Shown here one piece after another: positions 43,451 through 51,956 of a stretch of 64,000 nt of DNA. Position numbers and translations under genes: made by a program. Source of the stretch: Prochlorococcus sp. MIT 1223 (lineage in GTDB: Bacteria; Cyanobacteriota; Cyanobacteriia; PCC-6307; Cyanobiaceae). The notes beneath the pieces were generated by a model. The model saw nothing but the letters and a program-made list of their open reading frames with translations, searched no databases and was not told the origin of the DNA. Location of the stretch: the NCBI RefSeq assembly GCF_034092465.1, contig NZ_CP139303.1:1454865-1518864 (forward strand), in the 5' to 3' direction. How positions within the stretch are numbered: the stretch's first letter is position 1; the number at the start of each line of letters is the position of its first letter.

Positions 43451-43580
43451 AGAAAAGCCTTGCTTTTTCTTGGTATAGGTTTTGGCGAGTATATAAAAAC
43501 CGTAAAGCTCAAGGCTTAGATGAGGAGTGATTAATAACTTGTCAAAACAGAGGAAGTTCGAATAAGACTATGAAGTATGT

Positions 43581-43721
43581 CTAATTTTCATCCTTTTCTT
43601 CTAAGACTTTAGGTATCTTTGAATGGTTCAAAAGACCTTCATATGGGTCTAAGTATTCGGAATATAAGATCTCTTCGTAAAGATGAGGACTTTTCCCATG
43701 AATGTCTTGATTGTCATCCAT
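43581..43721 (-). CDS. 46-residue acidic mini-protein, copy A
   Basis: ATG at 43721; begins MDDNQDIHGKSPHLYEEIL and is strongly acidic and polar. It starts 3 bp after the stop of the 50-residue ORF on the same strand, as in an operon. An identical copy is at 61393-61533. Unknown function; the exact duplication offers no conservation test. Confidence 0.45.
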   Translation of the reverse strand: MDDNQDIHGKSPHLYEEILYSEYLDPYEGLLNHSKIPKVLEEKDEN

Positions 43722-43724
43722 TGT

Positions 43725-43877
43725 TTAAAGAGATTTCTTAAGGATTGATTGATTGACTTTTAGGTAAGGCTGAAAAGTATTCATTTGAAAGGTAATTGCA
43801 GATGGCTTGGCTTCTTTAAATTTTCTAATAATTGCTTTTCTTATTGAATTTTGCTTCTTCAGACTTATAGCTTCCAT
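43725..43877 (-). CDS. 50-residue basic mini-protein, copy A
   Basis: ATG at 43877; begins MEAISLKKQNSIRKAIIRKF, a basic amphipathic helix. It is followed 3 bp later by the acidic 46-residue ORF, an arrangement that could give a charge-complementary pair. The identical copy is at 61537-61689. Function unknown. Confidence 0.42.
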   Translation of the reverse strand: MEAISLKKQNSIRKAIIRKFKEAKPSAITFQMNTFQPYLKVNQSILKKSL

Positions 43878-44135
43878 GGTGTTACTTTTAGGTTGAAATA
43901 AATATAATAATCTATTTTTTTGAAGATGTATCTAATGCAACAAAATTATATTATGGAAAGTATTTGTCCTTAAAGACTGACATCTTTGTGATGAATTATG
44001 TAGGGAGAGATACTAAATAGGATATTCATATTTGGATTTTTTCGCTGTTAATAAACAAGAGCATCAATAGCTACAGATATGTTCTCTGTAACTTTGTTAA
44101 CTTAATTAGTGTTTAAGACTTATTAGCTTAGAACC

Positions 44136-44228
44136 ATGTCTTTCTCTAATCTTAGAAAAGCTGAAATCTTTAATGGCAGATTGGCTATGATTGGAGTTTC
44201 TATATTAACTTTGACATCTTTCCTATAG
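44136..44228 (+). CDS. 30-residue Hlip-like mini-protein, copy A
   Basis: MSFSNLRKAEIFNGRLAMIG carries the chlorophyll-binding motif of high-light-inducible and CAB proteins (ExxNGRxAMxG). The following helix is short (VSILTLTSFL) and the frame stops at residue 30; Hlips are normally 40 residues or more. Either a minimal Hlip or a truncated remnant. The identical copy is at 61948-62040. Confidence 0.6.
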   Translation: MSFSNLRKAEIFNGRLAMIGVSILTLTSFL

Positions 44229-44260
44229 CTTTATTTATTAAATATTTTTCTTCAAGTTGA

Positions 44261-44458
44261 GTGCTTAAGCTAATGCTATACGAACCAGGAACTAGAGAGT
44301 GCCATGCTTTAATCGAATCAAAGAATCGAATTGAAAGGATTATTTTTGACTTAAATGGGATTGAAAATATTGATCATATTAGTGCTCAATTGTTAGCTAT
44401 TTATAATCAGTTAGAAGGTATACATCAATTATATAGAAGTAAGAGGAAGTTCGAATAA
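44261..44458 (+). CDS. 65-residue hypothetical protein, copy A
   Basis: GTG start at 44261 (or ATG 44273). Sequence MLKLMLYEPGTRECHALIES then a mixed helical region. The stop codon lies inside the 11-bp word pair of repeat R3, so the gene ends exactly at the cassette boundary. It follows the Hlip-like ORF by 32 bp. Identical copy at 62073-62270. Confidence 0.5.
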   Translation: MLKLMLYEPGTRECHALIESKNRIERIIFDLNGIENIDHISAQLLAIYNQLEGIHQLYRSKRKFE

Positions 44459-44560
44459 AGTTCGAATAAATTTTCCTCAAAAAGAGAGATCCCTTGGTAT
44501 CGCTCAAAGCTCACTCTTCATTAGCCAGTAGGAAATATCTTTTTCAGCCATTACGAGGGA
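44449..44560 (-). repeat. EVE 5'-end repeat R3
   Basis: Word pair GTTCGAATAAA twice at 44449-44470, 48 bp, then core CATTAGCCAGTAGGAA at 44519-44534. The minus strand reads MAEKDISYWLMKSEL then stop. The left inverted-repeat arm GAGATCCCTTGG is present; the right side is degenerate. Confidence 0.85.
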
Positions 44561-44594
44561 AGAAGTTAGGGATATTTTAGACGTTTTTAGGCTT

Positions 44595-44823
44595 GCTAGA
44601 ATTTTGCTAGAATAGATTTTCACGAATCGCCGAGATCCATTGGTATAACTATCGGCTCGCCTTTCATTAGCCACCAGTTAATATTTTCAGTTATAGCAAG
44701 GGATCTCAGCTTTTAATTGTGATACTTAGAGGCTATTCTCGGCGTTAAAACCTAAGAATTGCCTGCATTCTCTTCCCTATTCTTACTCAATTTGAAGAGA
44801 CTTTCAAAAACCGCTAGCTAGGG
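44595..44823 (-). repeat. EVE 5'-end repeat R4
   Basis: Word pair GCTAGAATTTT/GCTAGAATAGA at 44595-44616, 48 bp, core CATTAGCCACCAGTTA at 44665-44680. The minus strand reads TENINWWLMKGEP in frame, with the start codon changed to ATA. The distal 125 bp (44700-44823) are about 90% identical to those of R2/R9. Only 146 bp separate the R3 and R4 cores. Confidence 0.82.
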
Positions 44824-44868
44824 GGTATGAAACGCTTACTTTCTGAAGCGAAGAAAAAAGAATAATCT

Positions 44869-45576
44869 TTAAACGCTAAGAAACTTCTCGACTACAGATT
44901 TACTTAATTCACTTGTTGGCCCATTAGCCACTATGCCTCCACGTTGCATTGCGTAATAACGATCTGCTTGCTTAACAAAATGGAGATGTTGCTCTACCAA
45001 TAAAACAGCAATACCAGTTTCATCAATTATCCTTCTAACTGCCGACTCAATAGCTTGAACGATATTGGGCTGTATTCCTTCAGTTGGTTCATCAAGTAAC
45101 AGTAACTTCGGTTTACCCAATAATGCACGTGCAATTGCGAGTTGTTGTTGTTGTCCACCGCTTAAGTCTCCTCCCCTTCGGGATAAAAACTGTTTAAGAA
45201 CCGGGAACAATTCAAAGATAAGTTCGTCAATCTTTTTATGCTTCGCAACCCCTCCAGGTAAAGCTTCCATTCCAAGTTGAAGATTCTCCTCAACAGAGAG
45301 ATAAGGTATTATCTCTCTACCCTGAGGAACATAAGCGATACCTGCACGAGCCCTTTGATGAGGAGGCTTTCTATTGATCAAATCTCCGTTGAAAGTAATC
45401 TCGCCACTACGAGGAGTTAATAAGCCTATTAATGATTTTAGAAATGTAGTCTTACCCACACCATTTCTACCTATAAGACATACCATCTCACCTGAGTTGA
45501 TATTTATATCAACATTTCGAAGTATATGACTCTCGCCATAGTAAGTATTCAAACCATTTGTCTTAAGAAGGGTCAT
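44869..45576 (-). CDS. urtE: Urea ABC transporter ATP-binding protein UrtE
   Basis: 235-residue ATPase of the high-affinity urea importer. Walker A GRNGVGKTTFLKSL near residues 37-50, ABC signature LSGGQQQQLAIARALL, Walker B LLLLDEPTEGIQP. It resembles LivF, but the adjacent UrtA-D and urease genes fix its role. Its start overlaps the urtD stop by one base. Confidence 0.95.
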   Translation of the reverse strand: MTLLKTNGLNTYYGESHILRNVDININSGEMVCLIGRNGVGKTTFLKSLIGLLTPRSGEITFNGDLINRKPPHQRARAGIAYVPQGREIIPYLSVEENLQLGMEALPGGVAKHKKIDELIFELFPVLKQFLSRRGGDLSGGQQQQLAIARALLGKPKLLLLDEPTEGIQPNIVQAIESAVRRIIDETGIAVLLVEQHLHFVKQADRYYAMQRGGIVANGPTSELSKSVVEKFLSV

Positions 45577-46328
45577 TAAACTTCCTCCTCAGACTGTCCT
45601 AAATAAATCTCTATTACTAAAGGGTCTTTTTCTATTTGGCTCATAGACCCCTCTTTCAATATATGTCCTTGATGTAAAACACTAACTGGACAATCAAGTC
45701 TACGAATAAATTCCATGTCATGATCAATAACTAAGATAGTATGATCACCAGCTAAAGATTTAAGAAGATCAGCCGTTAAATCTGTTTCTTCATCTGTTAA
45801 GCCTGCGACAGGTTCATCGACCAATAATAGATCTGGATCTTGTCCAACTAACATTGCAATTTCTAGCCATTGTTTTTGACCGTGAGATAAAGCTCCAGCC
45901 TTGATATTTGATTTGGATTGGAGATTGACAATACTCATTAAGTGTTGGATTTTATCTAATTGTTTAACCTTTAAACTATTGATTAATAATGAAAATGGAG
46001 TTTTAGGTCTGCTAACTGATAGAGCTAGATTTTCTTGTACAGATAAATTTTTAAATATTCTAGGACTTTGAAATTTCCTACCAATCCCTTTACGAGCTAT
46101 ACGATATTCTTTTTGCCCAATCAATGATTTATCTTTGAAAATCACATCACCTTTTGTTGGTACTACTTTTCCGGTAATAACATCTAAAAAGGTAGTTTTA
46201 CCTGCGCCATTTGGACCGATAACTGCTCTAAGATCACCTTCATTCATAACTAGATTAAGATCATTAAGAGCAAGGTATCCATCAAAACTAACTGAAATTT
46301 GTTTTATCTCTAGCAATGGAGAATTCAT
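45576..46328 (-). CDS. urtD: Urea ABC transporter ATP-binding protein UrtD
   Basis: 250 residues, LivG-like. Walker A GPNGAGKTTFLDVI near 37-50, the family's unusual signature LSHGQKQWLEIAMLV, and Walker B LLLVDEPVAGLTDEE. Together with UrtE it powers the UrtBC permease. It overlaps urtC by 4 bp and urtE by 1 bp. Confidence 0.95.
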   Translation of the reverse strand: MNSPLLEIKQISVSFDGYLALNDLNLVMNEGDLRAVIGPNGAGKTTFLDVITGKVVPTKGDVIFKDKSLIGQKEYRIARKGIGRKFQSPRIFKNLSVQENLALSVSRPKTPFSLLINSLKVKQLDKIQHLMSIVNLQSKSNIKAGALSHGQKQWLEIAMLVGQDPDLLLVDEPVAGLTDEETDLTADLLKSLAGDHTILVIDHDMEFIRRLDCPVSVLHQGHILKEGSMSQIEKDPLVIEIYLGQSEEEV

Positions 46329-47452
46329 GATTTCACCTCACCTTGTTCATTGACTTCAAGACTTGGATATGTTTTTATCTTTTTATTAATGCCTATCAAA
46401 TAAAGTAATTCCTTTATTCCACCTCTTCTTATCCAGCCTAAAATACCTTCGGGGAGTGCTGTTACAACAAAAATAAATAACCCGCCTTGTATAAACATCC
46501 AGCTAGCTGGTAGTGCTTCACTAACTAAACTTTTTGCATAATTGATGAAAACAGCTCCTAAAATTGCACCAAGTAAAGTTCCTCTTCCTCCAACCGCAAC
46601 CCAAATAACCATTTCAATAGAAAAAGGAACAGTCATAAACTGAGGTGAAACTATACCGGATTGAACTGTATATAAAGCTCCTGAAATTCCTGCTAATCCA
46701 CCTGCTATTGAAAAAATTATGGTTTTAAAAACAACTGGATTGTAACCAGTAAAGCGGACTCTAGATTCATCATCTCTAATTCCAATCAAGATGTCTCCAA
46801 ACCTATCGCGAACAATCCAACGTGAAAAAAGCCATGCAAATATAACTAAAATTGCAGTTAACCAAAAGAACCCTCTTTGCATTATTTCTGAACCTACCAT
46901 TTGTCCAAAAAGTTCCGTCACGTCTGTTTTTAAACCATTTGTTCCATTTATTAGTTTCTGTTGACCATTGAAGAAATTGAAGAAAACAAGAAGAGCTGCT
47001 TGTGTAAGGATTGAAAAATAAACACCTTTAATTCTATTTCTAAAAACTAAATAACCAAGAAGAGCAGCAATTATTGCCGGTAGCAACCAAATAGAAATAA
47101 GAGTAAAAATTGAATTTTTAAAAGGTTCCCAGAAAAATGGAAGTTTTTCTATGCCATATAAACCAAAAAATTCTGGGATAGCATTGGGAAATCCTTCTGA
47201 ACTATTCAATTGAAGAAACATTGCGGCGCAATAGCCACCTAAAGCAAAGAAAATTCCTTGACCTAAGCTCAACATTCCAGTAAATCCCCAAATCAAATCA
47301 ACTCCAAGTGCAACAATTGCAAGGGATAGGTACCTACCTAAGAGATTCAATCTGAAAACCGGAAGAAAAGTTGGTGCAGCAATAATTAAGGCAATAATTA
47401 CAACCCAGATAGTAAGGTTGATCCAATTATTTTTTGTAGAAATAATTGACAT
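46325..47452 (-). CDS. urtC: Urea ABC transporter permease UrtC
   Basis: 375-residue LivM-like membrane subunit with about ten hydrophobic helices. Typical blocks are GFTGMLSLGQGIFFALGGY and IVWVAVGGRGTLLGAILGA-like text (VIWVAVGGRGTLLGAILG). It sits 3 bp from urtB and overlaps urtD by 4 bp, a tight translational unit. Confidence 0.95.
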   Translation of the reverse strand: MSIISTKNNWINLTIWVVIIALIIAAPTFLPVFRLNLLGRYLSLAIVALGVDLIWGFTGMLSLGQGIFFALGGYCAAMFLQLNSSEGFPNAIPEFFGLYGIEKLPFFWEPFKNSIFTLISIWLLPAIIAALLGYLVFRNRIKGVYFSILTQAALLVFFNFFNGQQKLINGTNGLKTDVTELFGQMVGSEIMQRGFFWLTAILVIFAWLFSRWIVRDRFGDILIGIRDDESRVRFTGYNPVVFKTIIFSIAGGLAGISGALYTVQSGIVSPQFMTVPFSIEMVIWVAVGGRGTLLGAILGAVFINYAKSLVSEALPASWMFIQGGLFIFVVTALPEGILGWIRRGGIKELLYLIGINKKIKTYPSLEVNEQGEVKS

Positions 47453-47455
47453 AAA

Positions 47456-48613
47456 TTAAGACTCCACCATTCTTCCTTTCTGAGGGAACATCCCTGTTGG
47501 ACTAAATTGCAAAAATAAAACTATTAGGGCAAATATCATTACTCTAGCCATGCTTGTTGTCGCAAAGAAATCTACTGTCGAAGCTAAAGGTGAAGGCATA
47601 TCTGGCCAAATCGTTAGAAGTCTTCCTGCCCCAATCAAATCAGTCATTATCCCAATTGAGAAAGAAGCAAGGATTGTTCCTAATAAATTGCCAACCCCAC
47701 CAAGGACTACAACCATGAAACATCCAACGATATAATTTACGCCAACATTTGGACCAACTGAACCAAGAAGTGATACAGCTACACCTGCAACACCAGCAAT
47801 ACCAGAACCAATTCCAAAAGTGATGATATCTACTTTCTCTGTTGAAATACCTAAACATTCACACATGGATCTATTTTGAGTGACTGCTCTAATCCGAAGC
47901 CCCCAAGCTGTTTTATCAAGAAAGAAAATAACAACAAGAACAGATATTAGTGTAATCAGAATTATTAACAGACGTGTTTTAGGATAAGTGCTTCCCAAAA
48001 AATCAATTCCTCCTCTCATCCAGGAGGGGGCAGTAACATCAACATTTCTTGCACTAGCGCGACCAAGCTTACTTACTAAAGATGATAAAACACCTCCTGT
48101 TGCTACTCCTATTAATGCAGACATGCCCCAAGTGCATGACCTGATTAATCTACCTTTTGCACCATGAAGTAAATTATCTGACAAAAATAGTGGTGTAATT
48201 AAGCCAATAAAAATTGCTATAACCAGCCCACTTCCATAGGCAAGTGGAACGCTCCTGACAAATTGTTGGAGAATTAGACTAACCCCCCATGTCGCTAAAA
48301 GAGTCTCAAGAGGACTTCCATAGAGACGTCTAATAACTGTTCGTTCTAAAAGAATGCCAACTGTTCCACTAACTAAAAAAGCAATTCCAATAGCAACAAT
48401 GACGTAGGAGTCATAGAATGGTTTTAAAAAAGAAACTTGTTTGAAAATTAATTGAGTTATGTAAGTTGAATAAGCTCCAAGCATCATTAACTCACCGTGA
48501 GCAAGATTAATAACACCCATGAGTCCAAAGACAATTGCTAATCCCAGTGCGGCGATAAGCAAAACAGAGCCAATAGCAACGCCATTAAAAAGACTTTCAA
48601 GAATAAGTTGCAC
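47456..48613 (-). CDS. urtB: Urea ABC transporter permease UrtB
   Basis: 385-residue LivH-like permease, with about eight to nine helices. Diagnostic text: FGLMGVINLAHGELMMLGAY and the ATQN-type loop (RAVTQNRSMCECLGI). A hairpin between urtA and urtB (48639-48664) separates this gene from the highly expressed binding protein. Confidence 0.95.
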   Translation of the reverse strand: MQLILESLFNGVAIGSVLLIAALGLAIVFGLMGVINLAHGELMMLGAYSTYITQLIFKQVSFLKPFYDSYVIVAIGIAFLVSGTVGILLERTVIRRLYGSPLETLLATWGVSLILQQFVRSVPLAYGSGLVIAIFIGLITPLFLSDNLLHGAKGRLIRSCTWGMSALIGVATGGVLSSLVSKLGRASARNVDVTAPSWMRGGIDFLGSTYPKTRLLIILITLISVLVVIFFLDKTAWGLRIRAVTQNRSMCECLGISTEKVDIITFGIGSGIAGVAGVAVSLLGSVGPNVGVNYIVGCFMVVVLGGVGNLLGTILASFSIGIMTDLIGAGRLLTIWPDMPSPLASTVDFFATTSMARVMIFALIVLFLQFSPTGMFPQKGRMVES

Positions 48614-48638
48614 TAGATTAGTTTCTATTTTTACAGAA

Positions 48639-48664
48639 AATAAGGAGCCCTAAAGCTCCTTATT
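48639..48664 (-). terminator. Intercistronic hairpin between urtA and urtB
   Basis: Perfect 10-bp stem AATAAGGAGC/GCTCCTTATT with a 6-nt loop, just after the urtA stop. On the coding strand it is followed by only a weak T-run, so partial termination or 3'-end protection of the urtA message is more likely than a full stop. Confidence 0.6.
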
Positions 48665-48691
48665 AGAATCGATTTATAAGTCAAAATTGAA

Positions 48692-49969
48692 TCACATTCT
48701 ATATTTTTCACCTTTCTTAGGATCAGTCCAATCACATGCATAACCTTTTGAACTTGGATGTTTTTGGTTCCACGCTTGTGGTTCAACAACTCCAGTTTCT
48801 TCAAGGATTGTAAATCCACCCTTTGCGTTGATTTTACCAATTCTCACTGTTTGAGATAGGTGATGGTTTGCCATAACCTCCACGGGACCTTGAGGAGCAT
48901 CGAATGTCTGTCCAACCAATGCTTCTCTAACCGCATTGTCATCAAATGTACCGGCAGCTTCAACTGCCTGCTTCCAAAGATAAACCATGTTATAAGCAGA
49001 TTCTTGAGGATCAGCTACAACACGATCACTACCCCATCTCTTCTTAAAGCTCTTAGCAAATTTCTTAGAGGCTGGAGTATCAATAGACATCATGTAGTTC
49101 CAAGCACCATAGTGGCCCTCAAGGAACTCAGGTCCAATTGTGCTAATTTCTTCTTCCGCAATGGAGTAGTTCATTACGTAATAACCGTTGGAAGGAGTGA
49201 TTCCTGCGTCCTGGATTTGTTTGAAGAAAGCTACGTTTTGGTCACCATTCAAGGTGTTAATGATTATTCCACCATCAGGAAGAGCAACTTTTATTTTGGA
49301 TATAATAGGTGCTACCTCTGTGTTACCCAAAGGAAGGTAATCTTCTCCAACAACTTTACCGCCAAGTTGTTTAACTTGAGCTTTAGTAATTGTATTAGAA
49401 GTTCTTGGGAAAACATAATCAGAACCAACTAAGAAGAAATCTCCACCAGCAGCTGGTGAGCGCTTGTACATGAAATCTGTAGCAGGCTCGGATTGCTGAT
49501 TAGGAGTTGCTCCGGTATAGAAGATGTTATTGGAGCACTCTTGGGCTTCATATTGTATTGGGTAATAAAGGAATGCATCTTTAGATTCATAAACCGGAAG
49601 CATTGCCTTACGACTTGCAGATGTCCAGCCACCAAAGACAACGGGTACCCCATCCTGGTCTATTAACTTCTTAGATTTCTCAGCAAAGGTAGGCCAGTCT
49701 GAGGCACCATCTTCAACGATGTACTTGATTTTGTAGCTTTTCCCATCGACTTTTACACCGCCAGCTGCATTGATTTCCTCAATAGCCATTTTCTCTGTAT
49801 CAACAAGAGTTGATTCCGATATTGCCATTGTCCCTGATAGAGAATGGAGAATTCCAACAGTTACTGTGTCATCAAAGTTGCCTGATGAATCTGACCCACC
49901 GCAAGCAGTAACAGTTACCGCTAAAGAGGCAGTAGCTAAACCTGTAAAGATACGCTTTGAAAGATTCAT
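48692..49969 (-). CDS. urtA: Urea-binding lipoprotein UrtA
   Basis: 425-residue periplasmic binding protein that delivers urea to UrtBC. The signal ends in a lipobox VTVTACGGSD, so Cys23 should be lipid-anchored. The Leu/Ile/Val-binding-type fold follows (VTVGILHSLSGTMAISE, VPVVFGGWTSASRKAMLPVY). First gene of urtABCDE; a perfect NtcA-type site lies 127 bp upstream. Confidence 0.95.
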   Translation of the reverse strand: MNLSKRIFTGLATASLAVTVTACGGSDSSGNFDDTVTVGILHSLSGTMAISESTLVDTEKMAIEEINAAGGVKVDGKSYKIKYIVEDGASDWPTFAEKSKKLIDQDGVPVVFGGWTSASRKAMLPVYESKDAFLYYPIQYEAQECSNNIFYTGATPNQQSEPATDFMYKRSPAAGGDFFLVGSDYVFPRTSNTITKAQVKQLGGKVVGEDYLPLGNTEVAPIISKIKVALPDGGIIINTLNGDQNVAFFKQIQDAGITPSNGYYVMNYSIAEEEISTIGPEFLEGHYGAWNYMMSIDTPASKKFAKSFKKRWGSDRVVADPQESAYNMVYLWKQAVEAAGTFDDNAVREALVGQTFDAPQGPVEVMANHHLSQTVRIGKINAKGGFTILEETGVVEPQAWNQKHPSSKGYACDWTDPKKGEKYRM

Positions 49970-50095
49970 GAATTACTAACTAAATTAGTTGATTGCCCAC
50001 TTAGGGGATTCATCGGAATGTATTCAACTGAACAACTATCCTTTTGTAGCTAATAAGACGGTTTAGTTTATTTGTCGAAAAGAAGATAAATTTAC

Positions 50096-50109
50096 GTATC
50101 TGTGAATAC
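50096..50109 (-). promoter_or_regulatory. NtcA-type binding site upstream of urtA
   Basis: GTATCTGTGAATAC fits the GTA-N8-TAC consensus exactly. Reading toward urtA, a TAAACT box lies about 25 bp further on, close to the spacing of NtcA-activated promoters. The site sits just outside the 3' end of ureG, between the two minus-strand blocks. Confidence 0.75.
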
Positions 50110-50112
50110 TCT

Positions 50113-50721
50113 TTATGTAGACAAAGGTATTTGATTACACAAAAAATCTTCAATTCTGTTTATCCCCTCTCCTGTCTTTGTATTTGTGAAGCACCATGGA
50201 AGATCACCCCTCATTAATAAAGTGTCCCTCTCCATTACTTTCAAACTGGCACCCACCATTTCAGCAAGATCAATCTTATTTATAACTAACAAATCAGAAC
50301 GAGTTATTCCTGGTCCACCTTTCCTTGGAATTTTGTCTCCAGCAGCAACATCAATGATATAAACACATATATCTACCAACTCAGGGCTAAAGCTGGCGGC
50401 AAGATTATCTCCACCGCTTTCTACAAATACTAAATCTAAATTTGAAAACCTTTGTTCTAACTCTTCAACCGCAATGCGATTTATAGAACAATCTTCCCTT
50501 ATCGCTGTATGTGGACATCCTCCAGTTTCAACTCCTTTAATACGTTCAGGTGCTAAAGCCTTTGAATTAGTTAAAAATTTTGCATCTTCTTGCGTATAAA
50601 TGTCATTTGTTACTACTGCGATTTCTAATTGATCTTTAAGGTTTTCACATAGTTTTTGAATAATAGCTGTTTTACCAGAACCAACTGGGCCAGCAATTCC
50701 TACTCTTAATTTACTTTCCAT
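50113..50721 (-). CDS. ureG: Urease accessory GTPase UreG
   Basis: 202 residues; hydrolyses GTP while delivering nickel to urease. P-loop [14 protein letters not shown] at the N-terminus, metal-binding motif GCPHTA (the CPH of the family), and the [15 protein letters not shown] block. Its start overlaps the ureF stop by one base. Confidence 0.97.
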   Translation of the reverse strand: MESKLRVGIAGPVGSGKTAIIQKLCENLKDQLEIAVVTNDIYTQEDAKFLTNSKALAPERIKGVETGGCPHTAIREDCSINRIAVEELEQRFSNLDLVFVESGGDNLAASFSPELVDICVYIIDVAAGDKIPRKGGPGITRSDLLVINKIDLAEMVGASLKVMERDTLLMRGDLPWCFTNTKTGEGINRIEDFLCNQIPLST

Positions 50722-51392
50722 TAGCTTCTAAATAATCTTGAATAAAGTTCTACATGCGATTGTTGGGCCATGATTGCACCAACATCGCTAATCCAAATTT
50801 CTTTTGGATTTTGCTGTGATAAGTAATTTGCTTGAGACTTAATAATTAATAGAGATTTTTTTTGAAGTTTTTGAGCTTTTGTTGGCCCTAATGACAATAA
50901 CCTTAATGCTGCACTTAATTGATTAGCTACCCAACTATATAAAAATCCCTCCACTAAATCAATTGGGGGGATATTCCAACATACTCCAGCCCAAGACCAA
51001 GCTATCGGCCATATGAACTTCTTTTCATTGTCAGGAAGAGGGTGATCTAGATCAATGAGAAGCTGTAATAAAGATTCACCCATTTGTGTTTGTTGAGATC
51101 TAATATCTGGAGAATCTCTTAATGAACTAAGCCAAGAATTCCACTCTTCAATAACAAATTTATGTTGGATATCTCGATTATTCTTCCAATTAACTAAATC
51201 TTTCATTATATAAGAAATTGAGCTTGCCTCAATTGTTATCTGACCTCTAGAAAGCTCACTTTCAATCCAATTAAAAAGAGTTGTCTCGTTATTTACTTTT
51301 TTATTTTGAACAAGCCACTCCAATCCTTCTGAGTAACTAAAAGCACCAACTGGTAATGATGGACTTAATAATTGTAAAAACTCAAGTTGCAT
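50721..51392 (-). CDS. ureF: Urease accessory protein UreF
   Basis: 223-residue helical scaffold that joins UreD and UreG on apo-urease. N-terminal [19 protein letters not shown] is the family hallmark. It lies between ureE and ureG on the same strand (21 bp and -1 bp). Confidence 0.93.
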   Translation of the reverse strand: MQLEFLQLLSPSLPVGAFSYSEGLEWLVQNKKVNNETTLFNWIESELSRGQITIEASSISYIMKDLVNWKNNRDIQHKFVIEEWNSWLSSLRDSPDIRSQQTQMGESLLQLLIDLDHPLPDNEKKFIWPIAWSWAGVCWNIPPIDLVEGFLYSWVANQLSAALRLLSLGPTKAQKLQKKSLLIIKSQANYLSQQNPKEIWISDVGAIMAQQSHVELYSRLFRS

Positions 51393-51413
51393 TAATTGAT
51401 TTTATCAAGAATT

Positions 51414-51854
51414 TTATGTATAAGCACCAATCTCGGGAGAGAAAGCAACTTGAGCAAATTCTATTTCGAATCCTTGTTGTTCTAACATTTTTCTCATGAC
51501 TACATCGTTTAGTAAATATATATCTCTCTCATGAAACTCTATCTCAACATGTCTATTACCTAAATGATATGCAGCTTTTAATAATTTCAATCTATTGTCT
51601 GAACTTACTTTGATTAAATCCTCTTTAGCGGCCTCGATGGTTACATAAAATAATGAATCTTCACTTTTTAAAACCTCTCCAGGAATCAACCTGCCGCCGC
51701 CTCGAGGTAAATTTAAAATAACCTCAATTCCATTTAAGGTGGATCGCTTCCCTCGTAGTTGGCCCCTCTCTTTCGCAGATAAAGATAGTATCAGACAATT
51801 TTCGTTGGCCTGTGTACTTGTTCTCTCTGTGAGATAGATTAATGTCTCTGACAC
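51414..51854 (-). CDS. ureE: Urease accessory protein UreE
   Basis: 146-residue nickel metallochaperone. The C-terminal domain keeps YHLGNRHVEIEF, whose histidine is the dimer-interface nickel ligand. There is no histidine-rich tail; the protein ends FSPEIGAYT, so it is the non-storing type. Divergent from ureD with a 102-bp shared promoter region. Confidence 0.92.
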   Translation of the reverse strand: MSETLIYLTERTSTQANENCLILSLSAKERGQLRGKRSTLNGIEVILNLPRGGGRLIPGEVLKSEDSLFYVTIEAAKEDLIKVSSDNRLKLLKAAYHLGNRHVEIEFHERDIYLLNDVVMRKMLEQQGFEIEFAQVAFSPEIGAYT

Positions 51855-51956
51855 ATTTCAATTAGTTGTGGATTTAGATTTTAACGGTTATATCTACAAG
51901 ATTAGAGAATTCTTATTTCCTCAATATTTTTCTAATTTAAATGATACAACGAATAA

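Larger units (their letters stand above)
43318..44531. repeat. 1,214-bp exact direct repeat, copy A
   Basis: Identical by line-by-line comparison, with no gaps, to 61130-62343 (constant offset 17,812). Both ends fall inside EVE 5'-end repeats (R2 and R3), so the duplicated unit is exactly one cassette. It contains four mini-genes. Confidence 0.95.

Noticed and set aside
43515-43530. Yfr1-like small RNA motif in the duplicated cassette
   Set aside because: The complement CACTCCTCAT resembles the Yfr1 core ACTCCTCACAC only in part, and I could not see the flanking hairpins.
48860-49432. 190-residue ORF antisense to urtA
   Set aside because: Entirely inside a well-supported gene on the other strand, with no motif of its own.
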